From ZC4RG19 sp017577565 (lineage in GTDB: Bacteria; Actinomycetota; Acidimicrobiia; Acidimicrobiales; VFJN01): 64,000 nt of DNA. Positions 1 to 7,602 of this stretch are shown here, one piece after another (position 1 is the first letter of the stretch; the number at the start of each line of letters is the position of its first letter). Location of the stretch: assembly GCA_047459075.1 (NCBI GenBank), contig VSCH01000007.1, positions 1 to 64,000 on the forward strand. The letters run 5' to 3'. Under the pieces are notes generated by a model. That model was not told where the DNA came from and did no database searches. It saw only the letters and a program-made list of their open reading frames with translations. Made by a program: the position numbers and the translations under genes.

Positions 1-2
1 CC

Positions 3-818
3 GGCAGCCGGCGCGCCTGGGCGGCGACCTCGCACGCCGCCCGGCGGGCCGGCACCGTCGCGCTCGCCTGGTCCCGCCGGGCGTGGGCCGCCACGGCTCG
101 CGGCGCCCGGCGGGCGGGGACGGTGGTGCTCGCCTGGTCGCGCCACGCCGCGACCGCGACCGCCCACGGCGCCCGGCGGGTGGGGCAGGCGACCGCCCGG
201 GGCGCACGGGTCGTCGGGGCCGCGGTCGCCGCGGCGCTCGCCGCCGCCGGGCGGGCCGTCGCCCGGGTGCTCGACCGGCGCCCGCGATCGGTGGGTCGTG
301 ACGCCGGCGGCACGCACCCGCCCGCGACCCGGGCCGCCGCGCCGTACGCCGACCCCGGTCCCGCCGCCGCACCGACGCTCGACCCGTCGCCGCCCCGCCC
401 GGACCACCGCCCGGCCGGCCCGGCACCCGGTCCCCGGCCGCCGGCCGCCCCGTCGCGCCCGTCCCCCACGCCGGCGGCCGCGCCGCACACCCGGCGCCCC
501 GCCGTCGCCGCCCCCGCGCCGGCCCGCACGACGGCGCCCGTCGCCGTGGCCGAGCCGCCGGGGCCCGTTCCCCGGCCCGCACCCCCGGCCGCCGGGCCGG
601 CGCCCCACCGTCGCCCCCGCCCCGCCCCGGGCCCCCGACGCCCGGCTCGCCGGCGCCGGCCCCGGGAGGGCGTCGTCGTGCCGCTGCGCCCCTCCTGGCG
701 GGGGCGCCTCCGGGCCCTCGCCGGGCTCGTCACGCTCGTCGGGCTCCTCGGCGTGGCGCTGGCGGTGATCGTCGTGATCCTGGCCGTGGCCGGTGTTCAG
801 GCGCTGGGCGGCATCTGA
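3..818 (+). CDS. Repeat-rich membrane protein, 3' part (5' end outside window)
   Basis: The frame is open from the first bases of the window with no convincing start, so the gene begins upstream. The visible part has three sections. First come tandem 22-residue units (ARRAGTVxLAWSR... followed by about 9 residues) at 39-104 and 105-170, with a partial copy on each side; they are Ala/Arg-rich and look like amphipathic helices. A Pro/Ala/Arg-rich low-complexity stretch follows (about 290-670). The end is a single hydrophobic segment of about 28 residues near the C-terminus (GLVTLVGLLGVALAVIVVIL), with only a few residues after it. This suggests a C-terminally anchored protein with a cytoplasmic disordered region. 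I do not recognise the family. The last 22 bp overlap the convergent TetR gene. Confidence 0.55.
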   Translation, partial: GSRRAWAATSHAARRAGTVALAWSRRAWAATARGARRAGTVVLAWSRHAATATAHGARRVGQATARGARVVGAAVAAALAAAGRAVARVLDRRPRSVGRDAGGTHPPATRAAAPYADPGPAAAPTLDPSPPRPDHRPAGPAPGPRPPAAPSRPSPTPAAAPHTRRPAVAAPAPARTTAPVAVAEPPGPVPRPAPPAAGPAPHRRPRPAPGPRRPARRRRPREGVVVPLRPSWRGRLRALAGLVTLVGLLGVALAVIVVILAVAGVQALGGI

Positions 819-1480
819 CCGCCGCCGTCCTCCCCGGCCTCGGCCTCGCTCCCCGGCGTCGCCCGGACCGCGTGGTGCCACAGGTCGGCGAGCGTCGCGA
901 CCAGCGCCTCGCGGTCGGGGCCGCCCTCGGGGTCCGGCTCGCCCAGGACCAGGTGGGTGAAGGCCGACCACTCGGCCATCGCGGCCAGCGAGTGCGCGAC
1001 CATCGTGGCGTCGAACGGACGCGCCCTCCCCGACCGCTGCTGGACCTCGAAGGCGTGCGCGATGCGCATGACCAGGTCACGCCGCAGCCGCAGCCACAGC
1101 TCCCGCACCCGGGGCGACAGCAGCATCCCCTCGAGCAGCGCCCGCCACAGGCCCCGGTGCTGGTCGAAGACCTCGACGAAGGCCCGGATGCCCCGCTCGA
1201 CGGCCTCGCGGGGCGACCCGTCGGGGGGCACCATGGTGGTGCCGACCAGCTCGTCGACCACGACGGCCTCGACGACCTGGCAGAACACGTCCTCCTTGTT
1301 GCGGAAGTAGAGGTAGAACGTGCCGTGTGCGGTGTCGGCCCGCTCGGTGATGGCGCCCACGGTCGTGGCCCGGTAGCCGCGGCGTTCGAAGACGTCGCCC
1401 GCGGCCTCGAGCAGCTGGCGCCGTGTGGCCTCGGCCTGCTCGCGCCGCTGGTTGCGGCGTGTCGTCTGGTCGACCGTCAC
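797..1480 (-). CDS. TetR/AcrR family transcriptional regulator
   Basis: 227 aa, GTG start behind a purine-rich AGAGAG stretch. The N-terminal 60 residues are a TetR helix-turn-helix: TRRQLLEAAGDVFERRGY, then TVGAITERADTAHGTFYLYF and the typical FRNKEDVF. The C-terminal ligand/dimer domain is not specific enough to name a ligand. It is divergent from a HEAT-repeat gene whose start is only 26 bp away, so promoter and operator must overlap coding sequence on at least one side. TetR proteins usually repress a divergent neighbour or themselves; control of the HEAT-repeat gene is possible but inferred. Confidence 0.9.
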   Translation of the reverse strand: MTVDQTTRRNQRREQAEATRRQLLEAAGDVFERRGYRATTVGAITERADTAHGTFYLYFRNKEDVFCQVVEAVVVDELVGTTMVPPDGSPREAVERGIRAFVEVFDQHRGLWRALLEGMLLSPRVRELWLRLRRDLVMRIAHAFEVQQRSGRARPFDATMVAHSLAAMAEWSAFTHLVLGEPDPEGGPDREALVATLADLWHHAVRATPGSEAEAGEDGGGQMPPSA

Positions 1481-1506
1481 CCGTGCTCTCTTCTCGTGGT
1501 GGGGCA

Positions 1507-2115
1507 GTGACGCGCAAGCTAGCCGACGAGCTGGCCCGGCGGCGCGAGGTGGCGATCGCGGGTCACAGGGGCGACGTGGCCACGGCCCGCGCGCACCTGC
1601 GCGACCCCGCCCCGTCGGTGCGGGCGACCGCCCTCGGGGCGCTGGCCCGGGCCGGCGGGCTGACGGCCGACGACCTCGCCGCCGGGCTGGCCGACCCGGC
1701 GCCGGAGGTGCGGGCCCGGGCCGCGGAGCTGTGCGCGGACCGCCCCGGCGACGAGCCCCCGCCGCTGGCCCCGGTGCTGGCGGGCGACGAGCCCGCGGTC
1801 GTCGAGGCCGCCGCCTGGGCGTCGGGCGAGCGCCGGCCGCCGGAGCCGGGGGTCGTGCCGGTGCTGGCCGCCGTCGCCACCGGCCACGACGACCCGCTCT
1901 GCCGCGAGGCCGCCGTCGCCGCCCTCGGGGCCATCGGCGACCCGGCCGGGCTGCCCGCCATCCTGGCCGCGACGCGCGACCGGCCGGCGGTCCGCCGCCG
2001 GGCCGTGCTCGCCCTCGCCCCCTTCGAGGGGCCCGACGTCGACGCCGCGCTCGAGCGGGCCCTGCAGGACCGCGACTGGCAGGTGCGCCAGGCGGCCGAG
2101 GACATCAGCCGGTGA
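1507..2115 (+). CDS. HEAT-repeat protein
   Basis: 202 aa, almost entirely Ala/Leu/Arg/Asp helical repeats of about 30 residues (for example DPAPSVRATALGALARAGG, DPAPEVRARAAELCAD, DPLCREAAVAALGAIGDP), the pattern of HEAT or PBS-lyase-type HEAT repeats. Such proteins are scaffolds; no catalytic site is visible. I chose the GTG at 1507 because longer versions would run through the divergent tetR gene, and GGTGGGG sits just upstream. Its stop overlaps the end of the convergent bsaP-like gene by 11 bp. Confidence 0.75.
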   Translation: MTRKLADELARRREVAIAGHRGDVATARAHLRDPAPSVRATALGALARAGGLTADDLAAGLADPAPEVRARAAELCADRPGDEPPPLAPVLAGDEPAVVEAAAWASGERRPPEPGVVPVLAAVATGHDDPLCREAAVAALGAIGDPAGLPAILAATRDRPAVRRRAVLALAPFEGPDVDAALERALQDRDWQVRQAAEDISR

Positions 2116-2320
2116 CCGGCGCGCCCCCGGCGGGCGGCTGGTGCGAGCCGTGGTGCTCGGCGCCGCAGCCCCGGCAGCGCCCGACCCAGCCGGTCGGCGT
2201 CACCTGCACGGCCAGCCAGCGGCCGCAGTCGGGGCAGTAGCGCCAGGGGTCGGAGGGGCGGGCGCACCCGCCGCACGCGGCGGGCGGGCGGCCGCACCCC
2301 GTGCAGAACGCGGCGCCCAC
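2105..2320 (-). CDS. bsaP: Small Cys-rich protein, probable biotin synthase auxiliary protein (BsaP-like)
   Basis: 71 aa, GTG start 10 bp after the bioB stop on the same strand, with an AGG-containing site in between. It contains four CxxC-type knuckles (CTGC, CGGC, CPDC, CRGC) and the segment CGRWLAVQVTPTGWVGRC. Actinobacterial BsaP is a small protein encoded next to bioB that mycobacterial biotin synthase needs to convert dethiobiotin to biotin. The position, size and the CGR-VQV-P-GW-C pattern, which I recall from mycobacterial homologues, support this assignment. It is otherwise describable as a zinc-ribbon or Fe-S protein of unknown function. Confidence 0.65.
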   Translation of the reverse strand: MGAAFCTGCGRPPAACGGCARPSDPWRYCPDCGRWLAVQVTPTGWVGRCRGCGAEHHGSHQPPAGGAPVTG

Positions 2321-2330
2321 GGCCGGGACC

Positions 2331-3353
2331 TCAGATGACCTTCGACAGCGTGCCGATGGGCATCTTCAGGCCCTTCAGCATGACGATGTCCTCCTGGGGC
2401 GAGCGGCCCAGGGTCGTCAGGTAGTTGCCGGTGATGAGCGCGTTGATGCCGGCGGTCATCCCCATCTCCTGCAGGTCGCCGAGCGTGACCTCCCGGCCCC
2501 CGGCGTAGCGCAGGATGACCCCCGGCAGGGCCAGCCGGAACAGGGCGATCCACCGGATGGCCTCCATCGCCGCCACGAGCGGGCGGTCGGCGAGCGGCGT
2601 CCCGGGCCGGGGGTCGAGGAAGTTGACCGGCACCTCGGCGGGGTCGACCTCCCGGAGCTGGCCCAGCAGCTCGATCCGCTGCTCGTCGGTCTCGCCCATG
2701 CCGAGCAGGACGCCGCAGCACAGCTCCATGCCGTGCTCGCGCACCAGCCGGCAGGTCTCGAACCTCTCCTCCCAGGTGTGGGTGGTGACGACCCGGCCGA
2801 AGAACGAGCGGGCGGTCTCGAGGTTGTGGTTGTAGCGGTGGACGCCGACGCCCCGCAGGCGGGCCGCCTGGTCCTCGGTGAGGATGCCGGCGCTGACCGC
2901 CACGTTGATGCCGACCTCCCGCCGCACCAGGGGCACGAGGCGCTCGAGGTGGGCCATGAGGCGCTCGTCCGGCCCCCGCACCGCGTAGACGATGCAGAAC
3001 TCGCTGGCCCCCAGCTCGGCGGTCTCGCGGGCGGCCCGCAGGACCTCGTCGTCGGACAGCAGGGGCAGCGCCTTGACCGGCGTCTCGAACCGGGACGACT
3101 GCGAGCAGAAGTGGCAGTCCTCGGGGCACCCGCCGGTCTTGGCCGACAGGATCCCCTCGATCTCGACCGTGTCGCCGCACCACGCCACGCGCACGGCGTG
3201 GGCGGCCTCGGCCAGGGCGGGTACGTCCTCGTCCGGCAGCGCCGCCAGCGCCGCCAGCTCGTCGAGCGTCAGCTGCCGCCGCTCGTCGACCAGCGCCCGC
3301 CGGGCCGCCGAGATCGGGTCGTCGCCGTGCCGGTCCGTCGCCACTCCAGACAC
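2331..3353 (-). CDS. bioB: Biotin synthase
   Basis: 340 aa, the usual length for BioB. This radical SAM enzyme inserts sulfur into dethiobiotin, the last step of biotin synthesis. The [4Fe-4S] motif CPEDCHFC is at residues 76-83, after the family sequence EIEGILSAKTGG; YNHNLETARSFF and the C-terminal MTAGINALITGNYLTT-like segment are also BioB features. The GTG start lies 8 nt after a TAGCGT -10 box, consistent with a leaderless transcript. The downstream BsaP-like gene follows after 10 bp. No bioA, bioD or bioF is in the window. Confidence 0.96.
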   Translation of the reverse strand: MSGVATDRHGDDPISAARRALVDERRQLTLDELAALAALPDEDVPALAEAAHAVRVAWCGDTVEIEGILSAKTGGCPEDCHFCSQSSRFETPVKALPLLSDDEVLRAARETAELGASEFCIVYAVRGPDERLMAHLERLVPLVRREVGINVAVSAGILTEDQAARLRGVGVHRYNHNLETARSFFGRVVTTHTWEERFETCRLVREHGMELCCGVLLGMGETDEQRIELLGQLREVDPAEVPVNFLDPRPGTPLADRPLVAAMEAIRWIALFRLALPGVILRYAGGREVTLGDLQEMGMTAGINALITGNYLTTLGRSPQEDIVMLKGLKMPIGTLSKVI

Positions 3354-3361
3354 GGGGCCAG

Positions 3362-3367
3362 ACGCTA
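3362..3367 (-). promoter_or_regulatory. -10 box of bioB (leaderless)
   Basis: TAGCGT on the minus strand, 8 nt before the GTG start of bioB. The spacing puts the transcript start at or next to the start codon. No clear -35 element. Confidence 0.5.
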
Positions 3368-3434
3368 GTGGGCACCCCCGCCGGCGCGCCCATCCGGCGG
3401 GCCCGCCGACCAGGGCGGACGCGCCCCGGCCCGG

Positions 3435-4436
3435 TCAGCGGCCGACGTGGAAGGCGACCCGCAGGGCGGCCGGGTCCTCGATGCAGCGGCCGGCCCCCAG
3501 CACCACCGACTCGAGGGCGTTGCCGACGAGGTGGACGTCGATCTCGGTGGCGTGGGCGAGCCGCTGGTCGAGCCCGGCGAGCATCCCCCCGCCGCCCACC
3601 AGGTACATGCCCTGGCCGATGAGGTCGTGGGCCAGCTCGGGCGGGGCGCTGCCCAGGCAGGTGATGACCGACTCGACGATGGCGTTGACGACGTCGTCGA
3701 TCGCCTCGCGGATCTCGGCCGGGGTGAGGATGACGGTCTTGGGCAGGCCGGTCGCCAGGTCGCGCCCCCGGACCTCGGCCTTCAGCTCGTCCCGCACCGG
3801 CCAGGCCGAGCCGATGGCGACCTTGATCTCCTCGGCGGTCCGCTCGCCGACCGCGATGCCGTACTCGCGGCGCACGTAGGCCTGGATGGCGGCGTCGATG
3901 TCGAAGCTGCCGACCCGCACGGCGTCGAAGCCGACGACGCCGCCGAGGGAGATGAGCGCCGTCTCGGTCGTGCCCCCGCCGACGTCGACGACCAGGTTGG
4001 CGACCGGCTCGTGGATCGGCAGCCCGGCGCCGATGGCCGCCGCCATGGGCTGGTCGATGAGGTAGACCTCGGTGGCGCCGGCCCGGCGGGCCGCCTCGGC
4101 GACCGCCCGGCGCTCGACCTCGGTGATGGCGGACGGGACGCACACCACGACCCGGGGGCGGTTGAAGCGCCCGACCCGGAGCCGGTGCAGCAGCAGCCGG
4201 ATCATCCGCTCGGTGACGTCGAAGTCGGTGATGGCGCCCTGGCGCAGCGGGCGCTCGGCGACGATGTCGCTCGGCGTGCGCCCGATCATCTGCCAGGCGT
4301 CGTGGCCCATGGCCAGCACCTCGCGGGTGCGGGAGTTGAGCGCGATGACCGTCGGCTCGTTGAGCACGATCCCCTTCCCGCGCTCGTAGACGAGGATGTT
4401 GGCCGTCCCGAGGTCGATCGCCAGGTCCCGCGCCAT
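3435..4436 (-). CDS. mreB: MreB/Mbl-like actin-family cell-shape protein
   Basis: 333 aa, normal MreB length. It has the actin-fold ATPase motifs: phosphate-1 LAIDLGTANILVY near the N-terminus, phosphate-2 VVDVGGGTTETALISLGG, and the adenosine-motif GMYLVGGGGMLAGLDQRL near the C-terminus. MreB polymerises under the membrane and guides lateral cell-wall synthesis. No mreC, mreD, rodA or pbp2 is nearby; instead the gene follows moaE and a small membrane protein, with its ATG 6 bp after the latter's stop. It may be a second MreB paralogue rather than the one in the main mre operon. Confidence 0.88.
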   Translation of the reverse strand: MARDLAIDLGTANILVYERGKGIVLNEPTVIALNSRTREVLAMGHDAWQMIGRTPSDIVAERPLRQGAITDFDVTERMIRLLLHRLRVGRFNRPRVVVCVPSAITEVERRAVAEAARRAGATEVYLIDQPMAAAIGAGLPIHEPVANLVVDVGGGTTETALISLGGVVGFDAVRVGSFDIDAAIQAYVRREYGIAVGERTAEEIKVAIGSAWPVRDELKAEVRGRDLATGLPKTVILTPAEIREAIDDVVNAIVESVITCLGSAPPELAHDLIGQGMYLVGGGGMLAGLDQRLAHATEIDVHLVGNALESVVLGAGRCIEDPAALRVAFHVGR

Positions 4437-4442
4437 GGCCGC

Positions 4443-4625
4443 TCAGCGCCTCCACCAGCGGCGGGGCGGCGGCTCCTCCTCGCGGGGGGCGAGCGCCTGC
4501 ATCTCCCGCCGGAAGCTCTCGATGCTCGCCTCGAACGACGACGGCGACCGGTTGCGCGCCCAGAGCACGAGCGCGCCGACGAGCACGATGACCGCGGCGA
4601 TGGCGAGGAACACGACCGGGTTCAC
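4443..4625 (-). CDS. Small single-pass membrane protein
   Basis: 60 aa, GTG start overlapping the moaE stop by 4 bp (GTGA), which supports translation coupled to moaE. Residues 3-22 are a strong transmembrane helix (VVFLAIAAVIVLVGALVLW), followed by a basic/acidic cytoplasmic tail ending PPPRRWWRR. The tail SSFEASIESFRREMQAL is probably helical. Proteins of this shape are common in actinobacteria but have no assigned function. It lies directly upstream of the mreB-like gene, so a link to the cell envelope is possible. Confidence 0.7.
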   Translation of the reverse strand: MNPVVFLAIAAVIVLVGALVLWARNRSPSSFEASIESFRREMQALAPREEEPPPRRWWRR

Positions 4626-5110
4626 GGCGCCGGCGCCTCCACGTCGGTGATGTGCTGGGCGTCGAGCCCCCAGCTCTCGCCGCCCGCCCACGTCTCCCGC
4701 TTCCAGATGGGGACCGTGCGCTTCAGGGTGTCGATGCCGAAGCGGGCCGCCGCGAACGCCTCCTCCCGGTGGGGGGCGGAGACGACCACGACGACGGCGC
4801 ACTCGCCGACGGCGAGGACGCCCGTGCGGTGCAGCAGCGCGATCCGGCCGACGTCGGGCCAGCGGGCCCGGGCCTCCTCGGCGATGGCGGCCAGCCGGGG
4901 CACGACCTGGGACTCGTAGGCCTCGTACTCGAGGCGCTCGACGCCCGGGCGGCCGGGCGCGTGGTCGCGGGCCGTGCCGGAGAACAGGACGACGGCGCCG
5001 CAGTCGGGGCGCACCGCCCAGGACACCGCCTCGGCCACGGGCAGGGGCGACGCCGACAGGCCGAGCCACGTGTCGCCCGAGGGCGGCGTCAGCTCCGGTG
5101 CGGCGTCCAT
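4622..5110 (-). CDS. moaE: Molybdopterin synthase catalytic subunit MoaE
   Basis: 162 aa. MoaE, with thiocarboxylated MoaD, converts precursor Z (cPMP) to molybdopterin. Recognisable family blocks are VVLFSGTARDHAPGR, LEYEAYES, IALLHRTGVLAVGE, APHREEAFAAARFGID and LKRTVPIWKRE; the last contains the conserved lysines of the active site. No moaD, moaA or moaC is in the window, so the partner must be encoded elsewhere. The ATG lies 8 nt after TAGCAT (leaderless), and the gene is divergent from the HtrA-like gene at 5198. It heads a unit with the small membrane protein and probably mreB. Confidence 0.93.
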   Translation of the reverse strand: MDAAPELTPPSGDTWLGLSASPLPVAEAVSWAVRPDCGAVVLFSGTARDHAPGRPGVERLEYEAYESQVVPRLAAIAEEARARWPDVGRIALLHRTGVLAVGECAVVVVVSAPHREEAFAAARFGIDTLKRTVPIWKRETWAGGESWGLDAQHITDVEAPAP

Positions 5111-5118
5111 CGCCGCTC

Positions 5119-5124
5119 ATGCTA
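5119..5124 (-). promoter_or_regulatory. -10 box of moaE (leaderless)
   Basis: TAGCAT, 8 nt before the moaE ATG. It faces the TACTCT box of the divergent gene about 60 bp away, so the two promoters share one short control region. Confidence 0.5.
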
Positions 5125-5184
5125 CGCAGGCGGGCGTCGCCGCGACGGCACCGGGGGCGCGGTCCGCCACGGAGCGCTCACCGT

Positions 5185-5190
5185 TACTCT
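5185..5190 (+). promoter_or_regulatory. -10 box of the HtrA-like gene (leaderless)
   Basis: TACTCT followed by exactly 7 nt and the GTG at 5198. This decides the start codon, since no Shine-Dalgarno sequence is present. Confidence 0.5.
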
Positions 5191-5197
5191 CCGCCGC

Positions 5198-6400
5198 GTG
5201 CCCTGCGACGACGACGCCGGGGCGGACATCCCGGGGCATCGTCCGCCGCCGCACCCCGACGACCGGCTCTGGCGCCACCCCTCCGAGGTGGGGGCGGCGG
5301 CGGCCGCGCACGCCGAGGCGGCGTCGACGTCGGGCGCGCGCCCGGCACGGGGCGGGCGGCGCTGGCCCGCCTACCTGGCCGCGGCCGCGGCCGGCGCCGT
5401 GCTCGCCGGCGGTGCGCTGGCGGCGGTGGGCCTCGGCGAGCGGGTCGTCGAGCGGCCGGTCACCGAGCGGGTCGCCGTGCCCGAGGCACCGGCCGGCGGG
5501 GCCGACGCCCCCGACGGCGCCGACGACGTCGCCCCGGCCGTGGTCGCCGTCGTCAGCGGCGGCCGCCCGGTCGGGTCGGGCCTCGTCGTGCGGGACGACG
5601 GGGTCGTCGTGACCAGCGCGTCCCTGGTGGGTGGCAGGGCCGAGGTCACCGTGCAACTCGAGGACGGCTCGGCCGTCGCCGGCGAGGTCGTCGGCACCGA
5701 CCCTGTCACCGGCCTGGCCGTCGTCGACCTGTCCGGCGCAGGCCACCCCGCCGGGCTGCTCGGCACGACCGCCGATCTGGCGCCCGGCACCGGCGTCCTC
5801 GTCTTCGGGGCCGCGGCCGCGGGGGGCGCGGGCGCCGCCGGCGGTGCCGGCCAGGTGGGCGGCCACGAGCGGTTCGCCGGGCCCGGCGGCGCGCCGCTGG
5901 ACGGCCTCGCGGTCGCCGGCGACGCCGCACCGGGCGACCTGGGCGGCCCGGTGGTCGACGCCCGGGGCGTCGTCGCCGGGGTGGTCACCCACGTCGAGCG
6001 GGGCACGGGCTGGTACGTCGCGCCCGTCGAGGTGGTGCGCAAGGTGGTCGACGACCTGCTGACGACCGGCGAGGTCCGCCACGCCCGCCTGGGCGTCGAG
6101 GTGGCCGACGCCGCCCCCGCCGCGACCGGGGACCCCACCGCCCACGGCGACGAGATCGGTGCCGTCGTGGCGGCGGTCGTGCCGGACGGCCCGGCCGACC
6201 ACGGCGGGCTGCAGGTCGGCGACGTCATCGTCGAGCTCGACGGCGAGCCCGTCACCCGCCCCCCCGACCTGCTGGTCCGGCTGCGGTCCCGCTCGCCGGG
6301 CGACACGGTCGACGTCGGGGTGCGGCGGGCGGACGGCAGCCGGGTGACGCTCGTGCTCACGCTGGACGAGCTCGTCCCGGCCGACGCAGGCGCGGGCTGA
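5198..6400 (+). CDS. HtrA-like PDZ protein with a lost catalytic triad (pseudoprotease)
   Basis: 400 aa. The N-terminus holds the motif DDRLWRHPSE, then a transmembrane helix (about 56-78), a trypsin-like beta-barrel region (about 105-290) and a C-terminal PDZ domain (about 295-395; GLQVGDVIVELDGEPV). Aligned with active HtrA motifs, TNAH is TSAS (Ser142 for His), the Asp site reads DPVTGLAV (Gly172 for Asp), and GNSGGPL reads GDLGGPV (Leu248 for Ser). All three catalytic residues are therefore replaced, while the fold-marking Gly residues are kept. It may act as a membrane-bound peptide-binding or adaptor protein on the outer face. The intact homologue is at 22250-23710. Confidence 0.8.
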   Translation: MPCDDDAGADIPGHRPPPHPDDRLWRHPSEVGAAAAAHAEAASTSGARPARGGRRWPAYLAAAAAGAVLAGGALAAVGLGERVVERPVTERVAVPEAPAGGADAPDGADDVAPAVVAVVSGGRPVGSGLVVRDDGVVVTSASLVGGRAEVTVQLEDGSAVAGEVVGTDPVTGLAVVDLSGAGHPAGLLGTTADLAPGTGVLVFGAAAAGGAGAAGGAGQVGGHERFAGPGGAPLDGLAVAGDAAPGDLGGPVVDARGVVAGVVTHVERGTGWYVAPVEVVRKVVDDLLTTGEVRHARLGVEVADAAPAATGDPTAHGDEIGAVVAAVVPDGPADHGGLQVGDVIVELDGEPVTRPPDLLVRLRSRSPGDTVDVGVRRADGSRVTLVLTLDELVPADAGAG

Positions 6401-6439
6401 CCCGACCCGCGGCGGCAGCGCCGTGGCGCGCGCCCGCCG

Positions 6440-7474
6440 TCAGCGACGGCGCAGCCAGCGTCGCAGCAGGAGCGCGGTGCCGGCGGCGGCGCCGGCCAGG
6501 CCGGCGCCGGCCACGCCGAGGGCGATCTCCTGCCGCCGGCGGGGGCTCATCGTCGCCCAGGCGCCGACGTCGTGGGCCTCGACGCAGGCCTCCTCGTTGG
6601 AGACCTCGGCCGTCCAGCCCTCGGCCCGCAGCCGGTCGGCGGCGACCACCCACGGGTGCAGCGTGTAGGGCACGAGCTCCGGCGGCGTCGGTCCCAGGCC
6701 CCACCGGAAGCGCCAGTGGGCGACGTGGCGGGCGAGGCGCTCGGGCAGCGGCACCCGGGGCGGCGCCCCGACGAGCGACCGGGCGAGGTCGCCGGGGATC
6801 GAGCCGGGCGGGGCCACGTTGTAGGCGCCGTCGAGCCGCCGGCGCCGGGCGAGGTCGCAGGCCCGGGCCAGGTCGTCGAGGTGCAGGAACTGCACCGGCG
6901 GCTCGTCGGCGTCGTCCGGCACCGCCGGCGCCGGGCGCAGCGCCCGGACCAGCCAGTCGCGGTGCCCGGCCGCGGCCACCCGGGCCGGCCGCAGCACGGT
7001 GGCGGTGGCGCCCGGGTGCCCCTCCCGCCACTCGGCGGTCAGGCGCTCGATCTCGGCCCGCTCGGCGGCGAAGGTGAACCCCGGGTTGGGGCGCAGCGGG
7101 GCGTCCTCGGTGAGGGGGACGGGGTTGTTGGACCAGGCGCCGTAGACGGTGGCGCTGGACAGCACGACGACGTGGCCGACCCCCGCGTCGCCGGCGGCGT
7201 CGAGGACGCGCCGGGCCACCTCGACGTCGGTCGTCGGGCCGGTCGGCGTGCGGGGTTCGGACTGGGCCAGGTGGAGCACGACCTCCGCCCCGTCGAAGAC
7301 GTCCTTCAGGTCGTGCGTGCCCAGCACGACCCGCCGGAGCTCGACCCGCTCGGGCAGGTCGGGCACGGGCCCGGGCGCGAGCGCGACCACCTCGGCGGTG
7401 GGGTCGTCGGCGGCCAGACGGGCCACGCGCTCCCCGAGGGGGGTCTCGGCGCCCGTGATCACGACCGTGCTCAT
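6440..7474 (-). CDS. NAD(P)-binding SDR-family protein with C-terminal membrane anchor
   Basis: 344 aa from the ATG at 7474, which is preceded by AAGG at good distance. The N-terminal Rossmann motif is VVITGAETPLGERVARLA, and DVFDGAEVVLHLAQSEP and SATVYGAW fit an extended SDR (epimerase/dehydratase-like). The expected YxxxK is replaced by FAAER, so the usual catalytic Tyr and Lys are missing. The C-terminus has a hydrophobic helix (GVAGAGLAGAAAGTALLL) followed by RRWLRRR, suggesting membrane anchoring. Substrate unknown; it could be a binding or structural member rather than an oxidoreductase. Confidence 0.78.
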   Translation of the reverse strand: MSTVVITGAETPLGERVARLAADDPTAEVVALAPGPVPDLPERVELRRVVLGTHDLKDVFDGAEVVLHLAQSEPRTPTGPTTDVEVARRVLDAAGDAGVGHVVVLSSATVYGAWSNNPVPLTEDAPLRPNPGFTFAAERAEIERLTAEWREGHPGATATVLRPARVAAAGHRDWLVRALRPAPAVPDDADEPPVQFLHLDDLARACDLARRRRLDGAYNVAPPGSIPGDLARSLVGAPPRVPLPERLARHVAHWRFRWGLGPTPPELVPYTLHPWVVAADRLRAEGWTAEVSNEEACVEAHDVGAWATMSPRRRQEIALGVAGAGLAGAAAGTALLLRRWLRRR

Positions 7475-7589
7475 GGCTCTACCTTGCCAGAGGGGCGGCC
7501 CGACGCCACGACCCGGGGCCACGAGCAGCGGGGCGACGGCGCCCCGGCGCCGGGCCCGGGGACGCGGTGGGCGTCGCGGCGGGCGACGC

Positions 7590-7595
7590 TACCGT
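7590..7595 (+). promoter_or_regulatory. -10 box of the zincin-type gene (leaderless)
   Basis: TACCGT followed by 7 nt and the GTG at 7603. It favours 7603 over the in-frame GTG codons at 7567 and 7594. Confidence 0.45.
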
Positions 7596-7602
7596 GAACC
7601 CC

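Noticed and set aside
6401..6439. Terminator between the HtrA-like gene and the SDR gene
   Set aside because: Only scattered GC complementarity with no clear stem.
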